Source: Lagopus muta (Eukaryota; Chordata; Aves; Galliformes; Phasianidae). Taken from it: a stretch of 64,000 nt of DNA. A program made the position numbers and the translations under genes. The notes under the pieces were generated by a model. The model was not told the DNA's origin. It ran no database searches and saw only the letters and a list, made by a program, of their open reading frames with translations. Location: the NCBI RefSeq assembly GCF_023343835.1, contig NC_064449.1, forward strand, positions 3,199,778-3,263,777, read 5' to 3'. Shown piece by piece: positions 47,245 through 61,600 of the stretch (position 1 is its first letter; each line of letters opens with the position of its first letter).

Positions 47245-47400
47245 GGCCGGGAGCGGCGGGAGCGCGGCGGGAGGGAGGAGGGGGAGGGGACGGCGGCGGG
47301 CCCGGATCCACTTCCCGAACAAACAGCCGGAACTGACAGCGGCGCCAACGCGCATGCGTCTGCGCGCCGCCGTAGACCTCCAGCTGCGCCGGCACGCCGC

Positions 47401-47412
47401 CGCGCACGCGCA
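47401..47412 (+). promoter_or_regulatory. NRF1-type site
   Basis: CGCGCACGCGCA fits the YGCGCAYGCGCR consensus at every position. Confidence 0.6.
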
Positions 47413-47463
47413 ACGCCCCTCCCGCCGGCGCGTGCGCGCAGCCCGCCCAACGCGGCGCTGCGC

Positions 47464-47475
47464 TGCGCATGCGCG
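47464..47475 (+). promoter_or_regulatory. NRF1-type site, palindromic core
   Basis: TGCGCATGCGCG fits the YGCGCAYGCGCR consensus fully, with the palindrome GCGCATGCGC at 47465-47474. Confidence 0.65.
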
Positions 47476-47492
47476 CTTTCCCTGAACTGGGT

Positions 47493-47502
47493 GGGGCGGG
47501 GC
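47493..47502 (+). promoter_or_regulatory. Sp1-type GC box
   Basis: GGGGCGGGGC, classic GC box, about 250 bp upstream of the RAB35 ATG. Confidence 0.6.
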
Positions 47503-47590
47503 TGCCAGTTCGCCTCAGGCCGCCATGATGGAGCTGTGAGGGGGGCGCGCGCCAGGCCCTCCGCGTGGAGGAGTCCGCAGAGAAGTGAGA

Positions 47591-50500
47591 AGATAAGGCC
47601 AGGCTTATTGGCATCTGGAACCTAGGGTTCGATTCCCAGGGATTTAATCCAGAGTTCTGCTTATGTTTGGGGTGTTATTTTTGCCCTGTCACTTATGTTG
47701 GTGCTGACCTGGCTGTGGTCAAGAGCACGAGAGGTGGTGCTGTTTTCTCTGTGGTTTCTTTGCTACAAAAACATTTATTTGTTTTGGCGTTTGGTCTCCG
47801 TAGTGGTGCTGTGTTTTGGTTTAGAATACCTCAGTTATTCAGGACTTTGTTATTTTTTGGCCTCAGCATCTCAAAAATAAGTGACAGAAGACAATACATG
47901 TCCTCCAGAATAATTGCTTCACCAAATTTTGTTTAGCAGAAATCCAAACCAAAATAATGACTTCATTTAATTACAATATGGGTAACATTAGAAACATCAG
48001 CTTTACAGTTCACTGAGGGAAGTATCTCATTAACATGCACTGGTCCTCCAAGTGAGAGCCTCATCAGCCCTGAAGAACGCAAACTTTCCCATCAGCTGAG
48101 CTACAAAGACACTTGGATGCACCTGCTGTGAGAATCTTCTGGTGGAACCAAAGCACTGCTTCAGATCACACCCGTGAACATTGTGAGTGTGTTCAAGGAG
48201 TTCCAACCTGCTCCAGGTCAGCTGCTTTGAGAGGGCATTGGGCTTGTTGACCTCTGAGATGGCTGCTAGCCCCAGCTATGTGCTGAGCTGTGAGTGGTCC
48301 TGACAGAATGACAGACATTTGCTGGTGGTGCTGCATTCTCCTTAATATAGGAGAGGACTAAAAAGCTGCAGATTCTTTCCTCTGGGTTTTTGCAGTAGGG
48401 TTTGATTGGGAGAAATAAGAATATTTTTAAGGTAATTGTCTCTAATCAATTCTAGAATTACATATTTCTTCTACATGGGATACTGTGGTATGGTTGTGCT
48501 GTTACATTTTTGCTATTTCTGTGCAACTCATCTGAAAACAAGCCAACCCAGTATGGCTAAAATAGCATCTCTAGGGTGAAGATAATTTTAGCATCCTCTA
48601 ACAGAATACTTCTGATTGAAAACACAACTATGCATTTAGTTATAAACATTCCATGATCTTAACCTTCACAAAAGTCTTCTGGCTTTCAGTGCTCAGCCCT
48701 GTCACATCCTCCTTGTGCTGAAATCCATTTGAATGTCCTTCATCTCTCATTCCTATGCCATGGACTTTGCAGTTCATACATGTAAAACACCACACTGAGG
48801 CTGGAGTGCTACCAGACATAAGCACGTGCAGTTCTGCAGATCGATGCTCACAGAAACACTGTTGGAGAAGGGTTTGCAGCTAGCCCAAACCCAATCCAGC
48901 TCAAAGCCAACATCTCCTGTCTATCTTACATCACAATATAGCATTTTGGCAGCCCATCAAATAACCCAACACATCCCCCCTGTGTCAGCATAACCAAGGG
49001 GAGGCCCCTTGAATCTATCATGCAAACCACCAACTCAAACCTCAAGTCAGCATTTCCTATTACCCTTATTTTTAAGCTTATGAAACCCCATATAGAAAGC
49101 ATAAGATAGGGTCATTTTGCTAAATAAAACAGACTGTATGCAACTGGCTGACTCACCTTTAAAAAATATCAACATATCTGAATATTTTGTGTTTTCACAT
49201 TTGTCTCTTTTCCACTGAATTTTTTAAACACCTTGTAAGATAAAACATCGCGCTTTATTTTGTGATCCTCTTGAAATACACACAGTTCAGCTGTCACTCA
49301 GAGGCAGCGTCTTGACAGTTCAAAGATGTTATTACAGTCAGTTGTGGGAAAAAAATGGTCTTAGACTGACAACTAGTACTTTCAAGATGTTTGAAGTGAG
49401 GGAAAAATTAATTCCTTAGTCTCTCAGTTGGCACAATCAATTCATCACCTTTCACGTTGTGGCGAAAATTATGGGTATTTTAGCTCGGATGTATTGTATT
49501 GCAGCATATAAATAATTTAGTGAAAAGTAGCTATCAAATTCTGGATTCTGCGTTGTGCTGTAATTGAATAATCAGCATATTCTCAATAAGTGCAAGTGAG
49601 TTTCCTACCTTTTACTCCTCCCTGTCGGGAACAACTAAACCGAGCACCGAAATTCAGCTGCCATTTGGAAAGATGAATGAGTTTTTCCACTTCATATTAG
49701 ACGAAGTTAAAATATAAATCTGTTTGTACAAAATACAAACCAAATACAAAGAATACCCTTAATTCAATTACAAAAGGTAGCAATTGGCTAAAATTAATAA
49801 GCTAATAAAAAAACCTTCAGCTTGACTGTTATTTTCTTCCAGGTGTTGAAGAAGTATCAGTATCCTGAAGTAAAATAGCTCTCTCTGACTGTGCTCAGCC
49901 TGCCACTCTTTAGAAAAACTTGCACATTCTTCCTCCTCCATGTCCACAGTGATCAAAGAAGTTATTCCAGTACAACTATGGAGCTTTTCCCACCTACTGT
50001 TGCAGTTATAAAATGGCTTAAAATTTTGTTTACTTCTGCTATAGCACACAGTGCTTTTGCATTTGGTGGTTTAGCTGCCTCTCCTCTGTTATTCTGCAAA
50101 CACAGTTCATTCATTACAGGTGAAATGAATCATGGTGTTCTAAGGTGTCAGATCCTTAAGGGCATTTTTAGTTTTCACTCTGATTATTACCAGTGCAATG
50201 CAAAAACATAGTTTAAACTTTGAAGGATAGTGAATAAAAAATACAAAGATGAATTGGTTGATTACCACACATCCTTGAGCTCTTGTAGACAAGAACTGAG
50301 ACTTAGGACCACAGAAGAACATGGCAGATAAACTTTTGCTGCCCGAGAGTGTTTTAGTGGAGCACCTTTAGATCACACGTTAGTCTCATAGGCAATGACA
50401 CACAGACTGAATTCACTGCTGTGAGGGATACCCACCAACAATACTTGCAAGTTTCCTTCTCAGCGTAGTCACTCATAGCTCATTGTCAATACAGGCAAGT

Positions 50501-51954
50501 AGCTTTCCACAGTGAAATATGACTGGTACAGCTTATTACTTTAATTAATTATCTGGATGAGGGGATAGAGAATGCATTTTTAATCGGTAGATAACAGAAA
50601 GCAGAAGAGATTTGCAAGTATTCTGGAAGGCAAACTCGGAATTTAAAACCACCTCCAAAATGCAGGTAAATGTGATTAAATGAGTGGACTACAGGTTCAG
50701 TAAGACCAACTGGAAAGTGGTGGAGATTTATAGAAACAATGAACTGCATAAATACAAGATTGGACATAAATAGCAAAAGAGCAGATTTGTGGCCTGGATT
50801 CAGTACTGACTGCACAATGTCTGCTACTGCAGCCAAGTCTCTTGTGGGGATAGATAGCAGCATGTTGTGTAGAACCTGCAAGATGATATTCTCCAGCAGA
50901 AGACTTGATCCAGCAGTGGGCACTACAAGGCAACAGTGAATCTGAATGGAACAAATACGAAGAGCAACAATATTGATTTAGAAAAGATCATCCACAAGAA
51001 AAGACCTGGAAAATCTGAGGATGGATCTCATGTTCAAGGATGAGAACACTGCAGGGATAACGTGGCTGCTGCAAACAAATTGTTCTCAATGCCTGTGGGA
51101 ACAGGACACACAGTAATGGACTCAAATAGCAGCAAGGAAGGTTATGATAGCCACTGAAGTGAACTGTAACACTCTGAAAAGTGTATATAATTAAAAGGAT
51201 GGCATAAAGTGTTACGGAATCACAGCAACTGGCAAATCGGTTCTAGCAGAGCGTTCCCATGTGCTTGCATTTTATGCACTCAAATTTTGTGATTAGTAGC
51301 ATTTTTTTCCTCTCATCATGATGGCTGAGCCATCCGGAGTTATATCACAGGAAGATCATCGCTCCCTTCTGAAACTGTAAGCTGTAAAGCTTTGGTTTCT
51401 GAAGAGCAACCTTCTTTCTTCTGTGTAGTTTCATCAAATCGATAGGGCTCCCTTTAATATGTAGAAAGCAATTTTCTTTTTGAAGTTTTATTCTGCAATG
51501 CAATTTTTTCCACTATTTCCATCAAATAGCACAAAAGGCACCAGTCAATTAAAAAAAAAAAAAAGGTGACTATTTGGCCAGGTGAAATAAAATCCTGCTT
51601 TCTTGGAGCAGTACAATTCATTGACAAAAAATAACTCTGCATGTTGGAAATGCCAAATATCTTTTGAAGCCTCTGAAGACAAAAATAGAGGAGTTTTCAC
51701 AATTTGAATAAAAAGCTGCCTATAGTCCAAAATGCTTCAGAAATGAACAGCAGTAATTACAAATTTCATTAAATGTCAGTTCTAGCTTGGTTTAAAACCC
51801 TAGCTTACCTTAGTTCTGCAAAAGGGTTTATATAGATTACTGCACTGCCCACTCTATAGGCTGTATGCCCTAAAAAAATAAATGCATGTCCACAAAGTAA
51901 ATCACAGCATTCGTTTGTTGGCAAATGAATGCATAAAGAGAACAGTTTACACCA
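47591..51954. other. Intergenic stretch between RAB35 and GCN1
   Basis: About 4.4 kb, AT-rich, with no CR1 and no recognisable gene on either strand. Both neighbours are on the minus strand, so this is upstream of RAB35 and downstream of GCN1. A perfect TFIIIC B-box-like GGTTCGATTCC lies at 47626-47636 without a matching tRNA fold. Confidence 0.75.
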
Positions 51955-52523
51955 GAAGGATCAAAGTCAAAGCCTTTATTAAATGTTCCTTCTTTAAACA
52001 GACTGCATTTAATTCCCCCCTTGTATTTGTGATTTCTAAGGCTGTTTTAAATACTGTGTTTTACAGGGATTTTCAGTCTTCAGAACCGTCACAAGCAGCA
52101 AGTTAGCAGTACACAAAAACAATTCTGGCTTCACAGGGTCTCTGGAAAAAACAACAGTGCTTCCAAGACTGGAGTTTTGGCACAGACCCTGGAAAACAAG
52201 TAGATTTCACCAGAGTTTAAGCCTGATGTGCTCTAGCCACATCTCACAATTGGCCACAATTTATCAGTATAGATTAGTATATCTGTTTCTTGCGCGTTAA
52301 CTATTTCAAAAAGGGGACCAAATTTTCAAATTTCAGCTAAAGTGGGTCCTAATTAAGGCTATTCTGGTATATTTGATACTAAAATACTCTCTGGGAGTCC
52401 TTTTCATGAAATCCCATCAGAATTAACATTTTCAAAAATGAAAACATTTAAAGTAGGTGTTTTGAGTTGAAATGCTGATGCAGCGGTTGGGTCAGTGTTG
52501 TTTTGCCTTCGGGAGCTCGATCA
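51955..52523 (-). other. GCN1: GCN1 3' UTR (probable extent)
   Basis: From the TGA stop to just past the first minus-strand AATAAA, about 570 nt. AT-rich, without repeats. The length assumes use of the signal at 51975-51980. Confidence 0.65.
51975..51980 (-). terminator. GCN1: Poly(A) signal for GCN1
   Basis: TTTATT on the plus strand, reading TTTAATAAAGGC on the minus strand, about 545 nt after the stop codon. A later alternative is near 51487. Confidence 0.65.
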
Positions 52524-52649
52524 TCACGTCAGTATAGTGTCATCTATCTGTTCTTCAGAGTCAGCCTGGCCAGCCAGCTTCTTAAGAGACCTCCTGCAGC
52601 TTTCGTTGAGAAGCTCCAAGCTGGCAGCATCTAAAATCTTGGAAACAGA
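52524..52649 (-). CDS. GCN1: GCN1 last exon
   Basis: 41 codons plus TGA, phase 0, from [16 protein letters not shown] to [10 protein letters not shown], after a 'ccttccacag' acceptor. The acidic C-terminus matches the family. Confidence 0.96.
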   Translation of the reverse strand, partial: SVSKILDAASLELLNESCRRSLKKLAGQADSEEQIDDTILT

Positions 52650-55600
52650 CTGTGGAAGGAAGAAAACACCAAATTATGGATTCCTTATGATATGCCGTTC
52701 AAAATCAGAACAGGTTTAAGCGCCTTACGAGGTGTATTTATCTGCATCTTCAAATATACCCAAAGCCTTCATCTGGTTTTAGGATTCCAGACCAAACCAG
52801 CTAGGGGCTTAGAAGAGAGGTCTGGTTTAGCATTAAACGTGGAGGTTGGTGGCCCTGCATGTGGCAGGGGGGTTGGAGATTCAAGATCCTTGAGGTCCCT
52901 TCCAACCCTGGCCGTTCTGTGATTCTGTCTGGATATGGATGTACAAAGGAGTATTCCATCCATGTACTGATGCTGCAATAGGATTATAAAAGTGACAAAA
53001 GCAATAAACTACCCTTCCTAGCTGAGGCAACTACAGCACAATATGGCTTCAGGCATTAAACACAGAGAACACATTAAATACCTTGACTGCAATAATACCA
53101 CACTGTATGGCTGTGCAGTATCACATAACTTCCATACTTCTTCAGAGCTTACCATAAGAATACTAATGAAGGCTTAAATGCAAACAGGAACATCCCACTC
53201 CACCTATTTCATAAGAGACTGCCAGCACGTTCTGAGACTCCAGGCAGACACTTAAACGTAAGCAGAGCTATGTGACACAGCCTACTACCAATGGTTATGT
53301 TTTCTTCTGTCTCATACCTCAAGCACTTGTTCACCCGCTCTCATCTTCAGCAGATTAACAATGGCTTGGTCGCTGTAAGCTCTGACACTGGTGTTTTTGT
53401 CTTTTGTGTTGTCCAGAAGTGCCTTCAGAATGGGCTTAATTGTCTGAGGATCCAGTGCAGGAAGATGGTTTTTATTTGCCCACCAGATCATTTTTTCTGC
53501 GACTAACTTTATGTCACTGGATGAGTTCTGGAGACACTGAAGAAGACAAAGATGGTTTTAAGTTTAGATATACCAAGGACAAGGTATTGAAAGCACAAGT
53601 TTACCTTTTTTTCCTAACTTAAGTATCGTTAACTAGAACAGGAAAGACAAGTAGCCTTCAATTCACAGAGCGAAACATCATCAACAAGTTTGATTAAACT
53701 TACGTATAACAGTAAGAGTGGATGAAACCTTGAAAACAAGACATCTATTCAAAAGAAAACAAAAATGGTTGGTGACAGAGGTACAGACTATGGGAAATGA
53801 CAGGGACATCTAACTGCAGCAAAAGCTGACAGTACCTCTGGTAAAACACACCCAGTCAGCAGCAACAGCAAAGTCACTGGTCAGCTACATTTCAACAGTG
53901 TATTTCATTTTAATATAAAAAAATTTAGGGATGCTTACTTTTGATTTAATCTCAAGGCATTGGAACACAAAAACCAATACCCGAATGTCAACTGCATTAT
54001 TAATATTGTGATAAAGGTATTGTGACAAATGTGGTACTCATTTTATATTTAAACAGAATGCTATGATACAGATAAATATGTTTCAGCAAAAAGTCTGCTT
54101 TGAAAAACAACAGACTCCATGTTGACTTGCATTTATGATGGATTTTCAAGTAAACTTAGAAGAAATTTAAAATGTGAAATGTAATACATTTATATTTACA
54201 ATAACAATGACAAATAAGTTAAAAGGCAGCAGCTCACTCATTCCACCACTACCCCTCAACTCTGTCTTCCCTTATCTTTTCTAAGACATTGAAAACACTC
54301 TCATGTTCAAAATTCAGATTCTTCCTGCCCTGAGGGATACTTTCATGGGGAAAAAAATACAGAACAATAGAGAAAGAAAGGGATTTTTAAGTAGATTTTC
54401 AAATAGATATCGTTTGAAAAGGAAAGAGCACTAACAGCAATATTCTTTCCATCCAGGCTCTAGGAGCTACTCCCATTCTAAAGAATAGAAGTCAGAAAGT
54501 ACTGACGCAAAACCAGAGAAGGTAAGGAGTTGGTATTCAACAGCTTTCTAACAAAGCCCCTTTGATCTTCATCAGATTTTAAAAACAAACTGACATCTGC
54601 CCCCCTCCATGCTTTTCTTCCCATCTCTGTCAGCTGGTTGTTACTGCAAAGGAAAACAATTATTCACACTGAATCAAAGTTTACCACAGAGCCAGTCAGA
54701 TTTCCACATTACAACATCCCTGGGATGGAGGTACTGTGTTCACAGCTGCAAAGCAGGCTTGTAAAATTATTCCACCTGCTTTAGAACAAAAAAGACTTGT
54801 ATAGATTTCCAACTGTCAAAGGATTTACAGCTTCCTAAAAATAAGGCAACTGAGGTTTCAGCCTTTGTGCTGGGTTACAATGTATTAATATTACAAAGAA
54901 AACCACCATAAATTAGCTGAAATTGACTGTACTACACTGGTTAAGATCAGAGGAAAACAATGGCAGGTAACATAGAAATTCTTACCTTAATAAAGAGGTT
55001 GGAAAGTTTTGTAGGCAGGTTCCCTCCTTCTTCCATATGGTATTTCATAAGAAAGCCCATCCCTCTGATGCCACTAACTGCAATGGGTATCTTCAATGTA
55101 AAAACAGAAATTTGATATGATTGATGTTATTACAGTACACTTCAACAGTCTTTATAACTAGCCCACAGTCACATGGACTGGTGAGCTTTTGCAAAAGGCT
55201 GAGCATATCTGTCAAAGAACTGCAGCGTGCAATGCATGAAAACAAGGTAATGCTATTGGACAGAGGATGAAAAATCATGACTGAGCCACATGGAACAACA
55301 CGACAGGCCCCACAGAGCCCACAAGTTCCCTATGTTATGTTATTCATTCAACTCTGTTTTTCAAGTCTTCCTTCTAAATTGAAGTATTTGTTCATCCTGT
55401 AAACCTGGCCTGTGAATGAGAACTTTAATAGGGCAACAGAAGTGGAATTTGTTCCCAGTGAAAGTTACTCTACCGTTAAGGATTAAATAATCTTCATCTT
55501 GACGGAGATCAGCAGTAAAGGAATCAGAATCACAATCATGCAGTTTCACTATAAAACTGCATCTAGTCAAGGAAGAACATTCAGAATACATTTTTATTCC

Positions 55601-58600
55601 GATTTTATTTTTTATTTTAAATTTTTGTAACACTCTGAGCCTTTTATAACTACTCCCACAAGCACTTGAATAGAACTTGCCCTTCCTCAGGCAGCACTTA
55701 CCCTGTCAGCAATGGCATTGCTGAGGATCATCTCCAGCACACTGTTATAGTACTTAGGGGAACACAGCCTATAAGGAGCAACATTTACAGCCACTGAGAG
55801 GGCCAGGCTTCGTCCATGTCTCACCATCCAGTCAATTCCAGAGATGTCTGCTAAAAGGCAAAAAGAACTACCTCTAAGAAAGGCTACTGTATCCAGCTGA
55901 GAAAGCATTTGTCAGTTTTTCAACTTGCTTCTATAAAAGCAGCACTTAAAGCAGCATCTTTCTCCTTCCAAAAGAGAGATATAAACTGTACTATAACACA
56001 ATGTCTCTATCAGAGAGGAATTCTCTCTGGGCAGATATTGAAACCCAACACACTGACTTTATACCATTGAAGTGGGTTTTTCTGATGATACGTGTAATCA
56101 CACCCACATCACTTAGTGATGAAGAAGCTTGCTATTACAATTACATAAGTTGTGACACCAATTCAATTGTAAAAGTAATCTGTAATTTGAAACCAGCTAG
56201 TAGGTTCCCTTTGTAATTCCACAGAGCACTGTAACACTCCCAACCACTACAAGTTCCTACAAAATTCATGCTTCTGACTAACTAACAGGCTCAGTTAATT
56301 CTCCAAAAGCATTTGAAGTCATTGGATGTGGTCTGCAATAGTCATAAGCCAATTTGTGATCACAGTGTCATCAAATAAAGTGGAACAGCCCTCCCCCCAT
56401 GCTGCCTGATGCACTGTCACCTCCCATTCACTGTGCATCAGCACTAAGGAACTGCTCAGCTATGCTGGTACTTGCATCAACTCACCTGAACACAAATCCA
56501 CAAAAAATATGGGAAACCAAAGTTATAATTGTCACCTTGTGCTCAGTGATGTACCAGAGTGTAAGAGCAGCCACGAGCAAAGAAAAGTACAAGGAAATCT
56601 AGAGATTTGTTTAAAATAAAGAGGAGGAACCTGAATAGTCACAATTTTCACAAACTACTGGCTAAGAATGTATCTTCCCCTGCTTTTCAGACTTAGTTCT
56701 AGTCACTGTAGCTTCACCTACCTAGTAGGTGCTGGTGGAGAACAGTATTGAGCTCCTCTTCTGACAGAAATGCACACAGTTCTGCTAAGCAGCCAGCTGA
56801 AGCCATGCGGGTGGCATCCTGAGGAAAGGAAGGAAAGAGCAACACTGCTTGAGCTCAATCCACATCAGAGACAAGCATAAGAGGGACAAGGGACAAAAAT
56901 ATGAAATAAAAAGAGGAGGGGGAAAAAAAAGTATTAGCAGAAACTCTTTGCCTCCTGCTAAGTGTGGATTTCTGTCATTTTGTAAGGTTTGTTGTACGTG
57001 ACAGAAGCCTCACATCCAGTCAAAAAAAGCCAGCAGAGATCGTAAAAGTACAGGTCTCATATAAACTGTGACTCGTTAAATGGGAAAGTTATAAAGACAA
57101 AAGTGAGTATTTTAAAAGATATGTTGAGTTACCTTTTGACTCACAGTCTAGAAAACAAACATTACTTCCAGCCATCTCTGCATAAGCTTATTGCTGTGGT
57201 AAGATTTTAATTTTAAGCTTCCATACTCCTGTTTGTTTGCTTCTGCAACTATAAATATCGGCACTTCTCTACCCTAAAACTTAAAATCCAATAGGAATTG
57301 TTCAATTGCTCTATTTCTGTCGTGCTAACAGCTGTATGTCTGTGTTGCACATACTGAAACATAAAGACATTACCTGATTATTTAATCTCACAGATGAGAC
57401 TGTTGCTATCTGCCACATACAGATCACACATTCAACTTAGGAGAGTTTCTAGTTTCACTGGAGAAAAATCTGTTACAAAAAAAAATTCCTCACACCTAAT
57501 GATAAACCCCACCTGAGAGCCTGCAAACACACAGATGTGCTTATAGAGAAGGTGCTGTGGGTTCTCTCTGAGATAAAAAAGCATATCCTGACTTCAGAGC
57601 TGTCTCACGCATGTTGGAGAGGAACTGCAAATCCACCTTTGTGGTTGCTAAGGAAACATTAAACTCACAGGCTTTCTGAGTTAGAAGTAATTGGCTGGGG
57701 AGCTCTAGCTCAGTTAACAGGGCTCCAGTGAAATCAGTTTACAGACCACATTCAGTTTACCAAGCGATGTCCAACTGCAGCGTTTCTTTAGAACAGTTTC
57801 TTTCCACTCTAACAGTAACAATTTGCCCTGGAAGATTATTCTAGAAAATAATTTTCTTAGTTGTGATTTTAAATTTAGAAATCAGACTATCTACAGCAGG
57901 GATCCTTTACAGCTGAAGCAATACCTCATCATGTCCCAGCATCCCAAGAAGCACCGTGCTGATGTTCTTCCTAATTGTGGCATCTACTTTTGCACCAGCT
58001 CCTCGTGTTACAAACCGCAGTGCTTGCAGCATCGTGTCCCTAGAAGTGATCACAACATACAGTCAGAGCTTGCCTTTTCCATCACCTCAAAGAAGAAGAT
58101 GAGGTCTGGACACCTGTAAGAATTTCTTACACAGCTATCAGATTAATATGCCTTACAGTTTGGGAAACCCGGACTCTCTCCACTGATGAAAACCCATGCT
58201 TCATGGGTTCATTCCCTGTTTGCATACTTGTGTCTCTCTCTTACAAATTTAGTATCTTCTGACTATTCAAAGATTAAAATTAAAAAAAAAAAACCCAAGA
58301 AATTAATTTCTCAGGAATGTGTATGTATAGGTTACAAAAACAGCTGCATTAATTCAGGTCAAAGTGAAAATTGATAGAGTCTTGTACTTGAAAGTGGGTG
58401 GCAGTGGGTTTAGAGACTGAAGAAGAAAGAAGAACTGGGCATATGCCAGGCAACACCTCTCCTGATAAGATGTATCAGAGCGCAGCTTTGGACCCTCTAT
58501 GTCCCTATCATCCACATTATTGGCTTTATGACCCTTCATTAACAGTAAATAAATCTTACTGTCTAAATCAAGGGGGGGAAAGAAGATTATCTCAAATTGC

Positions 58601-61600
58601 TGTACAGCATATTAATCCTAGCCCCTTATTCTTAATAAGCAGTAAGGCCTGAGATTCCACCTACTGCTTACCTGATGGCAGAGTCATCACTGGAACGAAT
58701 TCCATTCAGAAGCTCAGTAAAAAGAGGATCCACTTTTACATGGATAACAATAAGTTTACCAAGAGCATCAGCAGCTTTAAGGCGAACAGCACGGTTTGAA
58801 TCTTGCAGAGCTTTGGTGAAGGTTGTTTGCAGTTGAGGCAAAAATGGTTTCAGGGCTATCTCAACCTTTAACAGAGATAAAAGAAGAAAAAGTGATGGAG
58901 TTGAGAATGTAACCGTGGCTAGAAATCAAAGCCTGCTAAACAGCCTGACTTGTGTAACAGTTAATTATCACAGTGCCAAATAGCCTTTACTCAGATCTAA
59001 CACACTACTAAAGCAGGAAAAACACAAAATGTTTGTGTTTTCACAACAAAACATTTATCCTTTTCCAATCGTATTCTGTTTTCTGCAGATGAAACACAAG
59101 AAAGATTCTACATCATCATGGATGTTCTTTCCTATACAGAGCACTAAATAAAAGCCAGCTCAGTTCAGATGTGTAAGATGATTATCTTTGGACTTTTGGC
59201 ACAAAAAGCATGGATGCAGAAAAGAAATTAACTACCTGGCAGTTGTCAATCACATGAAAGTGAGATGAGCGCTTAGCAGTATTTCTAAGAGGTCCAGTGA
59301 CTCGGTTGTTGGGAGAATACAATCCAGCTTCACTGCCATTCTAGATGTTAGATCTACACTAGCTGATATTCTAGCTATATTAAAATGAACAGCAACAGAT
59401 TTTCTGAAGGCTACTGTAGAAAATGCTCACAAACTACAGTCAATTACTTTGAATCTTACCTTGGCTAAAAGAAGACTTAATGTTTCAAGCAGAGCCACTT
59501 TGACATTCCAGCTGAACCGATCTCCCAAGATACGAATAAGTGGTCCAGTAATGCTCACTACAGATGGTTTAAGAGCTTCCGCAGAAGTCAGCTTAATAAC
59601 CAGCCCCAAGGCCTTTGCTGCTTCCTCCTTTTGCTCTGGATTACCAGTTAGAACACCTTCACGCAGCACCAGAAGTATAGAGGTCACTCCCTGTCATAAC
59701 AATTAGATAAGAAAGCTTAGAAGCTAAAATGCAAAAAATACATATTTTATTTTTGCTCCTGTTATATACCAGCTGAACAGACTTAGACAGTTTCTCTCAA
59801 TTTCCTATTGACCTTCAGCTGCCTGCTTCCACATTTACAAAGCTACTTTTATTCAATTTGCTTTAATGCATCTATGCCTTAGAAAGCCAGCTGCTATGAG
59901 GAAAGTGCTGGTGGATAAGGGAATTTTTAAACCATAGAAATTTGGCACAGGAGTCCAACATTACACCTCCACAAAAGCAGCAAGTAGGACTTCCAGGCAT
60001 AATAGAATTGTCAAAGATCTTGTCACAGGGTAATTCAAAAGCACCAGTAACCTACAAAAAGCCTCTTTAACATAGGAGTTTAAAATGCTACAGTTTCAGT
60101 ATTTCTAATGCCATAACATAGTATCAATCAGCTTCCCCCAAAAATGAGATAGGATGGCTGTGATCGAGTCCATTTTCGCACCACGTGCTCATTTTGATGC
60201 TTTACCTTCTTAGGAATACAAAACCCTGGCACATGCTCGCCTTTGGCCTCGTTCCCTACAACCCGGATGTCCTTGTGTAGGTCCTCAATGAGAGCAAGCT
60301 GGTTCCCAGCATCTAATTTCTGTAAGAGAGAGAGGCAAGACAAAAATGAAGTAATATCACAACTGACAGTTCCTTCTGAGTTCTCAGGTGCACCATGAGA
60401 AGACACTTGTTTCCCACCCCTCCCATAGACCTAACTGTTCACTGACAATACTGTAAGCTCACCTTACATCTCAAATCTTTGCAGCATTTGCCAACATAAA
60501 TGTAGTTTAAACAGGAGATTCAATTTAGACAGTATTTTACCAGTTATCTTCACTTTCTCCTTGCCAACCACTACCACTATAAACTTTTGAAGCTTCCTCT
60601 TACCTTGGTGATGGAATTAAGTGCATCCCAGCTTTCATTCAAAACTACAGGATTGGTATCATTAAATAAACGTATCAAGCCTGAAACCAAGTTCTTGAGA
60701 TGACCAGTATAGTCTGCTTTTGTCTTGGAGCAGTAGATATTCAGCATGATAGCTGCTGCTTGTCTCATTCCCAGGTCAGGGCTGCGGGTAGCTTCTAGTA
60801 AATCTTCAGTTATAATTCTTTGTCCAACATCATCTTCCACAGAAAGGATTACAGACTGGCAATTTGCCATTTCCTAAAGAGTCCAAATTAATTTTATATT
60901 AACTCTCAAGTAGAATAAAACCAGAGTTAGCCCTAGGTTTGCCCATGTTACCCAGAACATCATCTCTAAGAGAAAAGATACAACATACACAACGTATATC
61001 ACTTGCTAATCTTTTCCTTTGGAATAGCTGCTTGTAATGCCATCAAAGGTTTAATTCAGAACCATTTTCTTACTGCTACCTCCATCCTTATGCTTACTTA
61101 GTAACAAATGTCAGGGGAAAAAAAGCCCCAAAAATGTTATGAATGGGTCACCAGTCCAGGAGGAGAGAGAAGGACATAATCAACTCTCAACATTCAACAA
61201 ATGACCTGAAAAGTTGCACAGGTAGCTTTACAGCTACAGAAGGGCTAAATTCCAAAAATGAGAGTAGCTCGGTCTGCCCAGTCTTACTCACCCTCAGAGA
61301 CCATGGGTCTTATCAGGTAAGGCTTTTTTTTAATTTAGGTAGTTCAAGTCTTTGTGTCATAATACTAATTGCAAGGACAGCTGTAGGTATATTAGAAGCA
61401 AACTCAGGGCTAGAAGCTGAGCAGATGGGCATCTGTAGCAGACAGGACTCTATCCACAGCACTCTCAATTCACCAGCCTGTGTACATCTATATGCAATCA
61501 CAGCTCAAGGATGTTCTCTGGAGTCCAAACAACAGATGTTTCTGAAAGTAGTTCAGAAGGAGCACTGCATGCAAAACAGGAGATTTCCTCCTTTCAGCCC

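Noticed and set aside
47519..47541. Plus-strand ATG in a perfect-looking Kozak context (GCCGCCATGATGG)
   Set aside because: The frame closes after four codons (MMEL), so it is more likely a YY1-type motif than a divergent gene start.
47591..47680. tRNA gene suggested by GGTTCGATTCC
   Set aside because: No acceptor stem, anticodon arm or A-box at tRNA spacing, and the T-stem has a mismatch; kept only as an isolated B-box.
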